A stretch of DNA of 64,000 bases, taken from positions 12,543,209 to 12,607,208 of the forward strand of contig CP114482.1 of the NCBI GenBank assembly GCA_027186245.1, in the 5' to 3' direction. Position numbers and translations under genes: made by a program. Positions 38,035 to 52,200 of the stretch are shown in pieces. Position 1 is the stretch's first letter. Every line of letters begins with the position of its first letter. Source of the DNA: Coriaria nepalensis. Lineage: Eukaryota; Streptophyta; Magnoliopsida; Cucurbitales; Coriariaceae. The notes beneath the pieces are model-generated. The model was given only the letters and a program-made list of their open reading frames with translations, had not been told where the DNA came from and did not search any database.

Positions 38035-41000
38035 TTCGAACGAATTCTATTTTCGCCCTTCAAATATTATTTTCTTACACAACTTGTAATTAATCTATTG
38101 AAGACAACAATGCATTATTTTAGCATTAAAAAGCATATCACTCAGTCTTTTCAATCATTAAATTGTTTGAAGGCACTTCGAACCAATTCTCTTTTTGCAT
38201 TTCAAACGCGACTTTCGTGCATAACTTGCAATTGATCTATTGATGGCAACTATGCCTTTTTTAGCGTTCAAGTCATATTTTTGCGTCTCTTTTAGTCAGT
38301 AAATCATTCTAAATCACTTCGAACGAAATTCGGCCTTTAAACATGACTTTCGTGCGTAACTTGCAGTTGATCTATTATACGGAACAATGCATTTGTTTAG
38401 CCTTAAATTCATGTCACCGAGTCTCTTCTAGTCATTAAATCATTCTAAATTAGTTCAAACGAATTCGATTTTCGCCCTTCAAATATTATTTTCTTACATA
38501 ACTTGTAATTAATCTATTGAAGACAACTATGCATTATTTTAGCATTAAAAAGCATATCACTCAGTCTTTTCAATCATTAAATTGTTTGAAGGCACTTCGA
38601 ACCAATTCTCTTTTTGCATTTCAAACGCGACTTTCGTGCATAACTTGCAATTGATCTATTGATGGCAACTATGCCTTTTTTAGCATTCAAGTCATATTTT
38701 TGCGTCTCTTTTAGTCAGTGAATCATTCTAAATCACTTCGAACGAATTTCGGCCTTTAAACATGACTTTCTTTCGTAACTTGCAGTTGATCTATTGAAGG
38801 CAACAATCCATTTGTTTAGCCTTAAATTCATGTCACTGAGTCTCTTCTAGTCATTAAATCAATCTAAATTAGTTCGAACGAATTCTATTTTCGCCCTTCA
38901 AATATTATTTTCTTACATAACTTGTAATTAATCTATTGAAGACAACAATGCATTATTTTAGCATTAAAAAGCATATCACTCAGTCTTTTCAATCATTAAA
39001 TTGTTTGAAGGCACTTCGAACCAATTCTCTTTTTGCATTTCAAACGCGACTTTCGTGCATAACTTGCAATTGATCTATTGATGGCAACTATGCCTTTTTT
39101 AGCGTTCAAGTCATATTTTTGCGTCTCTTTTAGTCAGTAAATCATTCTAAATCACTTCGAACGAAATTCGGCCTTTAAACATGACTTTCGTGCGTAACTT
39201 GCAGTTGATCTATTGAAGGTAACAATGCATTTGTTTAGTCATAAAGTCATGTCATTGAGTCTCTTTTAGTCTTTAAATCATTCTAAATTAATTCGAACGA
39301 ATTGTATTTTTGCCCTTTAAACATTATTTTCTTACATAACTTGTAATTAATCTATTGAAGACAACAATGCATTATGTTAGCATTAAAAACCATATCACTC
39401 AGTCTTTTCAATCATTAAATTGTTTGAAGGCACTTCGAACCAATTCTCTTTTTGCATTTAAAACGCGACTTTATTGCATAACTTGCAATTGATCTATTGA
39501 TGGCAACTATGCATTTTTTTGCATTCAAGTCATATTTTTGCGTCTCTTTTAGTCAGTAAATCATTCTAAATCACTTCGAACGAAATTCGGCCTTTAAACA
39601 AGACTTTCGTGCATAACTTGCAGTTGATCTATTATACGGAACAATGCATTTCTTTAGCCTTAAATTCATGTCACTGAGTCTCTTCTAGTCATTAAATCAT
39701 TCTAAATTAGTTCGAACGAATTCTATTTTTTACCTTCAAACATTATTTTCCTACATAACTTGTAATCAATGTATTGAAGACAACAATGCATTATTTTAGC
39801 ATTAAAAAGCATATCACTCAGTCTTTTCAATCATTGAATTGTTTGAAGGCACTTCGAACCAATTCTCTTTTTGCATTTAAAACGCGACTTTCGTGCATAA
39901 CTTGCAATTGATCTATTGATGGCAACTATGCCTTTTTTAGCATTCAAGTCATATTTTTGCGGCTCTTATAGTAAGTAAATCATTCTAAATCACTTCGAAC
40001 GAAATTCGGCCTTTAAACATGACTTTCGTGCGTAACTTGCAGTTGATCTATTGAAGGTAACAATGCATTTGTTTAGCCCTAAAGTCATGTCATTGAGTCT
40101 CTTTTAGTGTTTAAATCATTCTAAATTAATTCGAACGAATTCTATTTTTGCCCTTCAAACATTATTTTCTTACAAAACTTGTAATTAATCTATTGAAGAC
40201 AACGATGCATTATTTTAGCATTAAAAAGCATATCACTCAGTCTTTTCAATCAATAAATTGTTTGAAGGCACTTCGAACCAATTCTCTTTTTGCATTTAAA
40301 ACGCGACTTTCGTGCATAACTTGCAATTGATCTATTGATGGCAACTATGCCTTTTTTAGCGTTCAAGTCATATTTTTGCGGCTCTTATAGTAAGTAAATC
40401 ATTCTAAATCACTTCGAACGAAATTCGGCCTTTAAACATGACTTTCGTGCGTAACTTGCAGTTGATCTATTGAAGGTAACAATGCATTTGTTTAGCCCTA
40501 AAGTCTTGTCATTGAGTCTCTTTTAGTGTTTAAATCATTCTAAATTAATTCGAACGAATTCTATTTTTGCCCTTCAAACATTATTTTCTTACATAACTTG
40601 TAATTAATCTATTGAAGACAACGATGCATTATTTTAGCATTAAAAAGCATATCACTCAGTCTTTTCAATCAATAAATTGTTTGAAGGCACTTCGAACCAA
40701 TTCTCTTTTTGCATTTAAAACGCGACTTTAGTGCATAACTTGCAATTGATCTATTGATGGCAACTATGCATTTTTTAGCGTTCAAGTCATATTTTTGCGT
40801 CTCTTTTAGTCAGTAAATCATTCTAAATCACTTCGAATGAAATTCGGCCTTTAAACATGACTTTCGTGCATAACTTGCAGTTGATCTATTATAGGCAACA
40901 ATGCATTTGTTTAGCCTTAAAGTCATGTCACTGAGTCTCTTCTAGTCATTAAATCATTCTAAATTAGTTCGAACGAATTCTATTTTCGCCCTTCAAATAT

Positions 41001-42350
41001 TATTTTCTTACATAACTTGTAATTAATCTATTGAAGACAACAATCCATTATTTTAGCATTAAAAAGCATATCACTCAGTCTTTTCAATCATTAAATTGTT
41101 TGAAGGCACTTCGAACCAATTCTCTTTTTGCATTTAGAACGCCATGTTCATGCATAATTTGCAATTGATCTATTGATGGCAACTATGAATTTTTTTAGCT
41201 TTAAAGTCATATTTTTGCGTCTTTTTTAGTCAGTAAATCATTCTAAATCACTTCGAACGAAATTCGGCCTTTAAACATGACTTTCGTGCGTAACTTGCAG
41301 TTGATCTATTATACCGAACAATGCATTTGTTTAGCCTTAAATTCATGTCACCGAGTCTCTTCTAGTCATTAAATCATTCTAAATTAGTTCGAACGAATTC
41401 GATTTTCGCCCTTCAAATATTATTTTCTTACATAACTTGTAATTAATTAATCTATTGAAGACAACTATGCATTATTTTAGCATTAAAAAGCATATCACTC
41501 AGCCTTTTCAATCATTAAATTGTTTGAAGGCACTTCAAACCAATTCTCTTTTTGCATTTCAAACGCGACTTTCGTGCATAACTTGCAATTGATCTATTGA
41601 TGGCAACTATGCCTTTTTTAGCGTTCAAGTCATATTTTTGCGTCTCTTTTAGTCAGTGAATCATTCTAAATCACTTCGAACGAATTTCGGCCTTTAAACA
41701 TGACTTTCGTGCGTAACTTGCAGTTGATCTATTGAAGGCAACAATCCATTTGTTTAGCCTTAAATTCATGTCACTGAGTCTCTTCTAGTCATTAAATCAT
41801 TCTAAATTAGTTCGAACGAATTCTATTTTCGCCCTTCAAATATTATTTTCTTACATAACTTGTAATTAATCTATTGAAGACAACAATGCATTATTTTAGC
41901 ATTAAAAAGCATATCACTCAGTCTTTTCAATCATTAAATTGTTTGAAGGCACTTCGAACCAATTCTCTTTTTGCATTTCAAACGCGACTTTCGTGCATAA
42001 CTTGCAATTGATATATTGATGGCAACTATGCCTTTTTTAGCGTTCAAGTCATATTTTTGCGTCTCTTTTAGTCAGTAAATCATTCTAAATCACTTCGAAC
42101 GAAATTCGGCCTTTAAACATGACTTTCGTGCGTAACTTGCAGTTGATCTATTGAAGGTAACAATGCATTTGTTTAGCCCTAAAGTCATGTCATTGAGTCT
42201 CTTTTAGTGTTTAAAGCATTCTAAATTAATTCGAACGAATTCTATTTTTGCCCTTCAAACATTATTTTCTTACATAACTTGTAATTAATCTATTGAAGAC
42301 AACGATGCATTATTTTAGCATTAAAAAGCATATCACTCAGTCTTTTCAAT
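38035..42350 (+). repeat. Left copy of a 13-trimer-spaced segmental duplication
   Basis: It matches about 43488-47800 at an offset of 5453 bp (13 trimers plus 6 bases of indels), falling to 5449 after 41450. Shared markers in order are caccgagtc with gaattcgattttc, cagtgaatc with gaatttcggcc and caatccattt, cattaaaaaccatatc, tctattttttaccttc with ttttcctac and aatcaatgtattg, cattgaattg, gcggctcttatagtaag, ccctaaagtc, gtgtttaaatc, aacgatgcatt, caataaattg, gaacgccatgttcatgc, gcctttt with cagtgaatc, and tttaaagcattc. About 4.3 kb is shared. Confidence 0.88.
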
Positions 42351-43490
42351 CAATAAATTGTTTGAAGGCACTTCGAACCAATTCTCTTTTTGCATTTAAA
42401 ACGCGACTTTCGTGCATAACTTGCAATTGATCTATTGATGGCAACTATGCCTTTTTTAGCGTTCAAGTCATATTTTTGCGGCTCATATAGTTAGTAAATC
42501 ATTCTAAATCACTTCGAACGAAATTCGGCCTTTAAACATGACTTTCGTGCGTAACTTGCAGTTGATCTATTGAAGGTAACAATGCATTTGTTTAGCCCTA
42601 AAGTCTTGTCATTGAGTCTCTTTTAGTGTTTAAATCATTCTAAATTAATTCGAACGAATTCTATTTTTGCCCTTCAAACATTATTTTCTTACATAACTTG
42701 TAATTAATCTATTGAAGACAACGATGCATTATTTTAGCATTAAAAAGCATATCACTCAGTCTTTTCAATCAATAAATTGTTTGAAGGCACTTCGAACCAA
42801 TTCTCTTTTTGCATTTAAAACGCGACTTTAGTGCATAACTTGCAATTGATCTATTGATGGCAACTATGCATTTTTTAGCGTTCAAGTCATATTTTTGCGT
42901 CTCTTTTAGTCAGTAAATCATTCTAAATCACTTCGAATGAAATTCGGCCTTTAAACATGACTTTCGTGCATAACTTGCAGTTGACCTATTATAGGCAACA
43001 ATGCATTTGTTTAGCCTTAAAGTCATGTCACTGAGTCTCTTCTAGTCATTAAATCATTCTAAATTAGTTCGAACGAATTCTATTTTCGCCCTTCAAATAT
43101 TATTTTCTTACATAACTTGTAATTAATCTATTGAAGACAACAATCCATTATTTTAGCATTAAAAAGCATATCACTCAGTCTTTTCAATCATTAAATTGTT
43201 TGAAGGCACTTCGAACCAATTCTCTTTTTGCATTTAGAACGCCATGTTCATGCATAATTTGCAATTGATCTATTGATGGCAACTATGAATTTTTTTAGCT
43301 TTAAAGTCATATTTTTGCGTCTTTTTTAGTCAGTAAATCATTCTAAATCACTTCGAACGAAATTCGGCCTTTAAACATGACTTTCGTGCGTAACTTGCAG
43401 TTGATCTATTATACGGAACAATGCATTTGTTTAGCCTTAAATTCATGTCACCGAGTCTCTTCTAGTCATTAAATCATTCTAAATTAGTTC
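39970..43490 (+). repeat. Nested five-trimer (2100-bp) duplication
   Basis: Within the left 13-trimer copy, units 39959, 40378, 40797 and 41217 match 42059, 42478, 42897 and 43317 at 2100 bp. Markers are ccctaaagtcttgtc, gactttagtgc, attataggcaac, and gaacgccatgttcatgc with tatgaattttttt. The copies part near 41400 and 43500 (gaattcgattt against gaattctattt). A third copy lies at 45.4-46.9 kb through the larger duplication. Confidence 0.82.
41441..41450 (+). repeat. Four-base insertion in one B monomer
   Basis: The usual gtaattaatctattg reads gtaattaattaatctattg here, a duplication of four bases (aatt or its shift). It makes the unit 41217-41639 423 bp long, the only trimer of that length in the window. 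It is absent from the matching unit at 46670. Replication slippage is the simplest cause. Confidence 0.9.
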
Positions 43491-46400
43491 GAACGAATTC
43501 TATTTTCGCCCTTCAAATATTATTTTCTTACACAACTTGTAATTAATCTATTGAAGACAACAATGCATTATTTTAGCATTAAAAAGCATATCACTCAGTC
43601 TTTTCAATCATTAAATTGTTTGAAGGCACTTCGAACCAATTCTCTTTTTGCATTTCAAACGCGACTTTCGTGCATAACTTGCAATTGATCTATTGATGGC
43701 AACTATGCCTTTTTTAGCGTTCAAGTCATATTTTTGCGTCTCTTTTAGTCAGTAAATCATTCTAAATCACTTCGAACGAAATTCGGCCTTTAAACATGAC
43801 TTTCGTGCGTAACTTGCAGTTGATCTATTATACGGAACAATGCATTTGTTTAGCCTTAAATTCATGTCACCGAGTCTCTTCTAGTCATTAAATCATTCTA
43901 AATTAGTTCGAACGAATTCGATTTTCGCCCTTCAAATATTATTTTCTTACATAACTTGTAATTAATCTATTGAAGACAACTATGCATTATTTTAGCATTA
44001 AAAAGCATATCACTCAGTCTTTTCAATCATTAAATTGTTTGAAGGCACTTCGAACCAATTCTCTTTTTGCATTTCAAACGCGACTTTCGTGCATAACTTG
44101 CAATTGATCTATTGATGGCAACTATGCCTTTTTTAGCGTTCAAGTCATATTTTTGCGTCTCTTTTAGTCAGTGAATCATTCTAAATCACTTCGAACGAAT
44201 TTCGGCCTTTAAACATGACTTTCTTGCGTAACTTGCAGTTGATCTATTGAAGGCAACAATCCATTTGTTTAGCCTTAAATTCATGTCACTGAGTCTCTTC
44301 TAGTCATTAAATCATTCTAAATTAGTTCGAACGAATTCTATTTTCGCCCTTCAAATATTATTTTCTTACATAACTTGTAATTAATCTATTGAAGACAACA
44401 ATGCATTATTTTAGCATTAAAAAGCATATCACTCAGTCTTTTCAATCATTAAATTGTTTGAAGGCACTTCGAACCAATTCTCTTTTTGCATTTCAAACGC
44501 GACTTTCGTGCATAACTTGCAATTGATCTATTGATGGCAACTATGCCTTTTTTAGCGTTCAAGTCATATTTTTGCGTCTCTTTTACTCAGTAAATCATTC
44601 TAAATCACTTCGAACGAAATTCGGCCTTTAAACATGACTTTCGTGCGTAACTTGCAGTTGATCTATTGAAGGTAACAATGCATTTGTTTAGCCATAAAGT
44701 CATGTCATTGAGTCTCTTTTAGTCTTTAAATCATTCTAAATTAATTCGAACGAATTGTATTTTTGCCCTTTAAACATTATTTTCTTACATAACTTGTAAT
44801 TAATCTATTGAAGACAACAATGCATTATGTTAGCATTAAAAACCATATCACTCAGTCTTTTCAATCATTAAATTGTTTGAAGGCACTTCGAACCAATTCT
44901 CTTTTTGCATTTAAAACGCGACTTTATTGCATAACTTGCAATTGATCTATTGATGGCAACTATGCATTTTTTAGCATTCAAGTCATATTTTTGCGTCTCT
45001 TTTAGTCAGTAAATCATTCTAAATCACTTCAAACGAAATTCGGCCTTTAAACAAGACTTTCGTGCATAACATGCAGTTGATCTATTATACGGAACAATGC
45101 ATTTCTTTAGCCTTAAATTCATGTCACTGAGTCTCTTCTAGTCATTAAATCATTCTAAATTAGTTCGAACGAATTCTATTTTTTACCTTCAAACATTATT
45201 TTCCTACATAACTTGTAATCAATGTATTGAAGACAACAATGCATTATTTTAGCATTAAAAAGCATATCACTCAGTCTTTTCAATCATTGAATTGTTTGAA
45301 GGCACTTCGAACCAATTCTCTTTTTGCATTTAAAACGCGACTTTCGTGCATAACTTGCAATTGATCTATTGATGGCAACTATGCCTTTTTTAGCATTCAA
45401 GTCATATTTTTGCGGCTCTTATAGTAAGTAAATCATTCTAAATCACTTCGAACGAAATTCGGCCTTTAAACATGACTTTCGTGCGTAACTTGCAGTTGAT
45501 CTATTGAAGGTAACAATGCATTTGTTTAGCCCTAAAGTCATGTCATTGAGTCTCTTTTAGTGTTTAAATCATTCTAAATTAATTCGAACGAATTCTATTT
45601 TTGCCCTTCAAACATTATTTTCTTACATAACTTGTAATTAATCTATTGAAGACAACGATGCATTATTTTAGCATTAAAAAGCATATCACTCAGTCTTTTC
45701 AATCAATAAATTGTTTGAAGGCACTTCGAACCAATTCTCTTTTTGCATTTAAAACGCGACTTTCGTGCATAACTTGCAATTGATCTATTGATGGCAACTA
45801 TGCCTTTTTTAGCGTTCAAGTCATATTTTTGCGGCTCTTATAGTAAGTAAATCATTCTAAATCACTTCGAACGAAATTCGGCCTTTAAACATGACTTTCG
45901 TGCGTAACTTGCAGTTGATCTATTGAAGGTAACAATGCATTTGTTTAGCCCTAAAGTCTTGTCATTGAGTCTCTTTTAGTGTTTAAATCATTCTAAATTA
46001 ATTCGAACGAATTCTATTTTTGCCCTTCAAACATTATTTTCTTACATAACTTGTAATTAATCTATTGAAGACAACGATGCATTATTTTAGCATTAAAAAG
46101 CATATCACTCAGTCTTTTCAATCAATAAATTGTTTGAAGGCACTTCGAACCAATTCTCTTTTTGCATTTAAAACGCGACTTTAGTGCATAACTTGCAATT
46201 GATCTATTGATGGCAACTATGCATTTTTTAGCGTTCAAGTCATATTTTTGCGTCTCTTTTAGTCAGTAAATCATTCTAAATCACTTCGAATGAAATTCGG
46301 CCTTTAAACATGACTTTCGTGCATAACTTGCAGTTGATCTATTATAGGCAACAATGCATTTGTTTAGCCTTAAAGTCATGTCACTGAGTCTCTTCTAGTC

Positions 46401-47800
46401 ATTAAATCATTCTAAATTAGTTCGAACGAATTCTATTTTCGCCCTTCAAATATTATTTTCTTACATAACTTGTAATTAATCTATTGAAGACAACAATCCA
46501 TTATTTTAGCATTAAAAAGCATATCACTCAGTCTTTTCAATCATTAAATTGTTTGAAGGCACTTCGAACCAATTCTCTTTTTGCATTTAGAACGCCATGT
46601 TCATGCATAATTTGCAATTGATCTATTGATGGCAACTATGAATTTTTTTAGCTTTAAAGTCATATTTTTGCGTCTTTTTTAGTCAGTAAATCATTCTACA
46701 TCACTTCGAACGAAATTCGGCCTTTAAACATGACTTTCGTGCGTAACTTGCAGTTGATCTATTATACGGAACAATGCATTTGTTTAGCCTTAAATTCATG
46801 TCACCGAGTCTCTTCTAGTCATTAAATCATTCTAAATTAGTTCGAACGAATTCGATTTTCGCCCTTCAAATATTATTTTCTTACATAACTTGTAATTAAT
46901 CTATTGAAGACAACTATGCATTATTTTAGCATTAAAAAGCATATCACTCAGCCTTTTCAATCATTAAATTGTTTGAAGGCACTTCAAACCAATTCTCTTT
47001 TTGCATTTCAAACGCGACTTTCGTGCATAACTTGCAATTGATCTATTGATGGCAACTATGCCTTTTTTAGCGTTCAAGTCATATTTTTGCGTCTCTTTTG
47101 GTCAGTGAATCATTCTAAATCACTTCGAACGAATTTCGGCCTTTAAACATGACTTTCGTGCGTAACTTGCAGTTGATCTATTGAAGGCAACAATCCATTT
47201 GTTTAGCCTTAAATTCATGTCACTGAGTCTCTTCTAGTCATTAAATCATTCTAAATTAGTTCGAACGAATTCTATTTTCGCCCTTCAAATATTATTTTCT
47301 TACATAACTTGTAATTAATCTATTGAAGACAACAATGCATTATTTTAGCATTAAAAAGCATATCACTCAGTCTTTTCAATCATTAAATTGTTTGAAGGCA
47401 CTTCGAACCAATTCTCTTTTTGCATTTCAAACGCGACTTTCGTGCATAACTTGCAATTGATATATTGATGGCAACTATGCCTTTTTTAGCGTTCAAGTCA
47501 TATTTTTGCGTCTCTTTTAGTCAGTAAATCATTCTAAATCACTTCGAACGAAATTCGGCCTTTAAACATGACTTTCGTGCGTAACTTGCAGTTGATCTAT
47601 TGAAGGTAACAATGCATTTGTTTAGCCCTAAAGTCATGTCATTGAGTCTCTTTTAGTGTTTAAAGCATTCTAAATTAATTCGAACGAATTCTATTTTTGC
47701 CCTTCAAACATTATTTTCTTACATAACTTGTAATTAATCTATTGAAGACAACGATGCATTATTTTAGCATTAAAAAGCATATCACTCAGTCTTTTCAATC
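43488..47800 (+). repeat. Right copy of the 13-trimer-spaced segmental duplication
   Basis: It has the same order of variant trimers as 38035-42350. It lacks the 4-bp insertion found at 41441-41450, so the insertion arose in the left copy after duplication or was lost here. It has small private changes, for example tttactcagtaaatc near 44583 and gtctcttttggtcag near 47097. Identity ends near 47800, where this copy continues with cacttcaaacc and the two-trimer repeat of 46.95-49.3 kb. Confidence 0.85.
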
Positions 47801-49290
47801 ATTAAATTGTTTGAAGGCACTTCAAACCAATTCTCTTTTTGCATTTCAAACGCGACTTTCGTGCATAACTTGCAATTGATCTATTGATGGCAACTATGCC
47901 TTTTTTAGCGTTCAAGTCATATTTTTGCGTCTCTTTTGGTCAGTGAATCATTCTAAATCACTTCGAACGAATTTCGGCCTTTAAACATGACTTTCGTGCG
48001 TAACTTGCAGTTGATCTATTGAAGGCAACAATCCATTTGTTTAGCCTTAAATTCATGTCACTGAGTCTCTTCTAGTCATTAAATCATTCTAAATTAGTTC
48101 GAACGAATTCTATTTTCGCCCTTCAAATATTATTTTCTTACATAACTTGTAATTAATCTATTGAAGACAACAATGCATTATTTTAGCATTAAAAAGCATA
48201 TCACTCAGTCTTTTCAATCATTAAATTGTTTGAAGGCACTTCGAACCAATTCTCTTTTTGCATTTCAAACGCGACTTTCGTGCATAACTTGCAATTGATA
48301 TATTGATGGCAACTATGCCTTTTTTAGCGTTCAAGTCATATTTTTGCGTCTCTTTTAGTCAGTAAATCATTCTAAATCACTTCGAACGAAATTCGGCCTT
48401 TAAACATGACTTTCGTGCGTAACTTGCAGTTGATCTATTGAAGGTAACAATGCATTTGTTTAGCCCTAAAGTCATGTCATTGAGTCTCTTTTAGTGTTTA
48501 AAGCATTCTAAATTAATTCGAACGAATTCTATTTTTGCCCTTCAAACATTATTTTCTTACATAACTTGTAATTAATCTATTGAAGACAACGATGCATTAT
48601 TTTAGCATTAAAAAGCATATCACTCAGTCTTTTCAATCATTACATTGTTTGAAGGCACTTCGAACCAATTCTATTTTTGTTTTTAAAACACGACTTTCAT
48701 GCATAACTTGCAATTGATCTATTGATGGCAACTATGCCTTTTTTAGCGTTCAAGTCATATTTTTGCGTCTCTTTTGGTCAGTGAATCATTCTAAATCACT
48801 TCGAACGAATTTCGGCCTTTAAACATGACTTTCGTGCGTAACTTGCAGTTGATCTATTGAAGGCAACAATCCATTTGTTTAGCCTTAAATTCATGTCACT
48901 GAGTCTCTTCTAGTCATTAAATCATTCTAAATTAGTTCGAACGAATTCTATTTTCGCCCTTCAAATATTATTTTCTTACATAACTTGTAATTAATCTATT
49001 GAAGACAACAATGCATTATTTTAGCATTAAAAAGCATATCACTCAGTCTTTTCAATCATTAAATTGTTTGAAGGCACTTCGAACCAATTCTCTTTTTGCA
49101 TTTCAAACGCGACTTTCGTGCATAACTTGCAATTGATATATTGATGGCAACTATGCCTTTTTTAGCGTTCAAGTCATATTTTTGCGTCTCTTTTAGTCAG
49201 TAAATCATTCTAAATCACTTCGAACGAAATTCGGCCTTTAAACATGACTTTCGTGCGTAACTTGCAGTTGATCTATTGAAGGTAACAATG
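46950..49290 (+). repeat. Two-trimer (838-bp) super-repeat, nearly three copies
   Basis: Anchors 47089, 47927 and 48765 begin units with gtctcttttggtcagtgaatc-type sequence (ttggtcagtgaatc) and gaatttcggcc with caatccattt. Anchors 47508, 48346 and 49184 begin units with gaaggtaac and ccctaaag, and the C before each of these anchors has gatatattgatgg. Copies 1 and 2 share cacttcaaacc in the C before the first unit. The C before the third copy (48616-48755) is odd, with cattacattg, ttctatttttgtttttaa and aaaacacgactttcatg, and may come from elsewhere in the array. Confidence 0.88.
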
Positions 49291-52200
49291 CAATTGTTTA
49301 GCCCTAAAGTCATGTCATTGAGTCTCTTTTAGTGTTTAAATCATTCTAAATTAATTCGAACGAATTCTATTTTTGCCCTTCAAACATTATTTTCCTACAT
49401 AACTTGTAATCAATGTATTGAAGACAACAATGCATTATTTTAGCATTAAGAAGCATATCACTCAGTCTTTTCAATCATTGAATTGTTTGAAGGCACTTCG
49501 AACCAATTCTCTTTTTGCATTTAAAACGCGACTTTCGTGCATAACTTGCAATTGATCTATTGATGGCAACTATGCCTTTTTTAGCGTTCAAGTCATATTT
49601 TTGCGGCTCTTATAGTAAGTAAATCATTCTAAATCACTTCGAACGAAATTCGGCCTTTAAACATGACTTTCGTGCGTAACTTGCAGTTGATCTATTGAAG
49701 GTAACAATGCATTTGTTTAGCCCTAAAGTCATGTCATTGAGTCTCTTTTAGTGTTTAAATCATTCTAAATTAATTTGAACGAATTCTATTTTTGCCCTTC
49801 AAACATTATTTTCTTACATAACTTGTAATTAATCTATTGAAGACAACAATGCATTATTTTAGCATTAAAAAAGCATATCACTCAGTCTTTTCAATCATTA
49901 AATTGTTTGAAGGCACTTCGAACCAATTCTCTTTTTGCATTTAACACGCGACTTTAGTACATAACTTGCAATTGATTTATTGATGGCAACTATGCCTTTT
50001 TTAGCATTCAAGTCATATTTTTGCGTCTCTTTTAGTCAGTAAATCATTCTAAATCACTTCGAACGAAATTCGGCCTTTAAACATGACTTTCGTGCGTAAC
50101 TCTCAGTAGATCTATTGAAGGCAACAATGCATTTGTTTAGCCTTAAAGTAATGTCACTGAGTCTCTTCTAGTCATTAAATCATTCTAAATTAGTTCGAAC
50201 GAATTCTATTTTCGCCCTTCAAATATTATTTTCTTACATAACTTGCAATTAATCTATTGAAGACAACAATGCATTATTTTAGCATTAGAAAGCATATCAC
50301 TCAGTCTTTTCAATCATTAAATTGTTTGAAGGCACTTCGAACCAATTCTCTTTTTGCATTTAAAACGCGACTTTCGTGCATAACTTGCAATTGATCTATT
50401 GATGGCAACTATGCCTTTTTTAGCGTTCAAGTCATATTTTTGCGGCTCATATAGTCAGTAAATCATTCTAAATCACTTCGAACGAAATTCGGCCTTTAAA
50501 CATGACTTTCGTGCGTAACTTGCAGTTGATCTATTATACGGAACAATGCATTTGTTTAGCCTTAAATTCATGTCACTGAGTCTCTTCTAGTCATTAAATC
50601 ATTCTAAATTAGTTCGAACGAATTCCATTTTCGCCCTTCAAATATTATTTTCTTACATAACTTGTAATTAATCTATTGAAGACAACACTACATTATTTTA
50701 GCATTAAAAAGCATATCACTCAGTCTTTTCAATCAATAAATTGTTTGAAGGCACTTCGAACCAATTCTCTTTCTGCATTTAAAACGCGAATTTAGTGCAT
50801 CACTTGCAATTGATCTATTGATGGCAACTATGCATTTTTTAGCGTTCAAGTCATATTTTTGCGTCTCTTTTAGTCAGTAAATCATTCTAAATCACTTCGA
50901 ACGAAATTCGGCCTTTAAACATGACTTTCGTGCATAACTTGCAGTTGATCTATTATAGGCAACAATGCATTTGTTTAGCCTTAAAGTCATGTCATTGAGT
51001 CTCTTCTAGTCAATAAATCATTCTAAATTAGTTCGAACGAATTCTATTTTCGCCCTTCAAATATTATTTTCTTACATAACTTGTAATTAATCTATTGAAG
51101 ACAACAATCCATTATTTTAGCATTAAAAAGCATATCACTCAGTCTTTTCAATCATTAAATTGTTTGAAGGCACTTCGAACCAATTCTCTTTTTGCATTTA
51201 GAACGCCATGTTCATGCATAATTTGCAATTGATCTATTGATGGCAACTATGAATGTTTTTAGCTTTAAAGTCATATTTTTGCGTCTTTTTTAGTCAGTAA
51301 ATCATTCTAAATCACTTCGAACGAAATTCGGCCTTTAAACATTACTTTCGTGCGTAACTTGCAGTTGATCTATTATACGGAACAATGCATTTCTTTAGCC
51401 TTAAATTCATGTCACTGAGTCTCTTCTAGTCATTAAATCATTCTAAATTAGTTCGAACGAATTCTATTTTTGCCCTTCAAACATTATTTTCCTACATAAC
51501 TTGTAAATAATGTATTGAAGACAACAATGCATTATTTTAGCATTAAAAAGCATATCACTCAGTCTTTTCAATCATTGAATTGTTTGAAGGCACTTCGAAC
51601 CAATTCTCTTTTTGCATTTAAAACGCGACTTTCGTGCATAACTTGCAATTGATCTATTGATGGCAACTATGCCTTTTTTAGCGTTCAAGTCATATTTTTG
51701 CGGCTCTTATAGTAAGTAAATCATTCTAAATCACTTCGAACGAAATTCGGCCTTTAAACATGACTTTCGTGCGTAACTTGCAGTTGATCTATTGAAGGTA
51801 ACAATGCAATTGTTTAGCCCTAAAGTCATGTCATTGAGTCTCTTTTAGTGTTTAAATCATTCTAAATTAATTCGAACGAATTCTATTTTTGCCCTTCAAA
51901 CATTATTTTCCTACATAACTTGTAATCAATGTATTGAAGACAACAATGCATTATTTTAGCATTAAAAAGCATATCACTCAGTCTTTTCAATCATTGAATT
52001 GTTTGAAGGCACTTCGAACCAATTCTCTTTTTGCATTTAAAACGCGACTTTCGTGCATAACTTGCAATTGATCTATTGATGGCAACTATGCCTTTTTTAG
52101 CGTTCAAGTCATATTTTTGCGGCTCTTATAGTAAGTAAATCATTCTAAATCACTTCGAACGAAATTCGGCCTTTAAACATGACTTTCGTGCGTAACTTGC

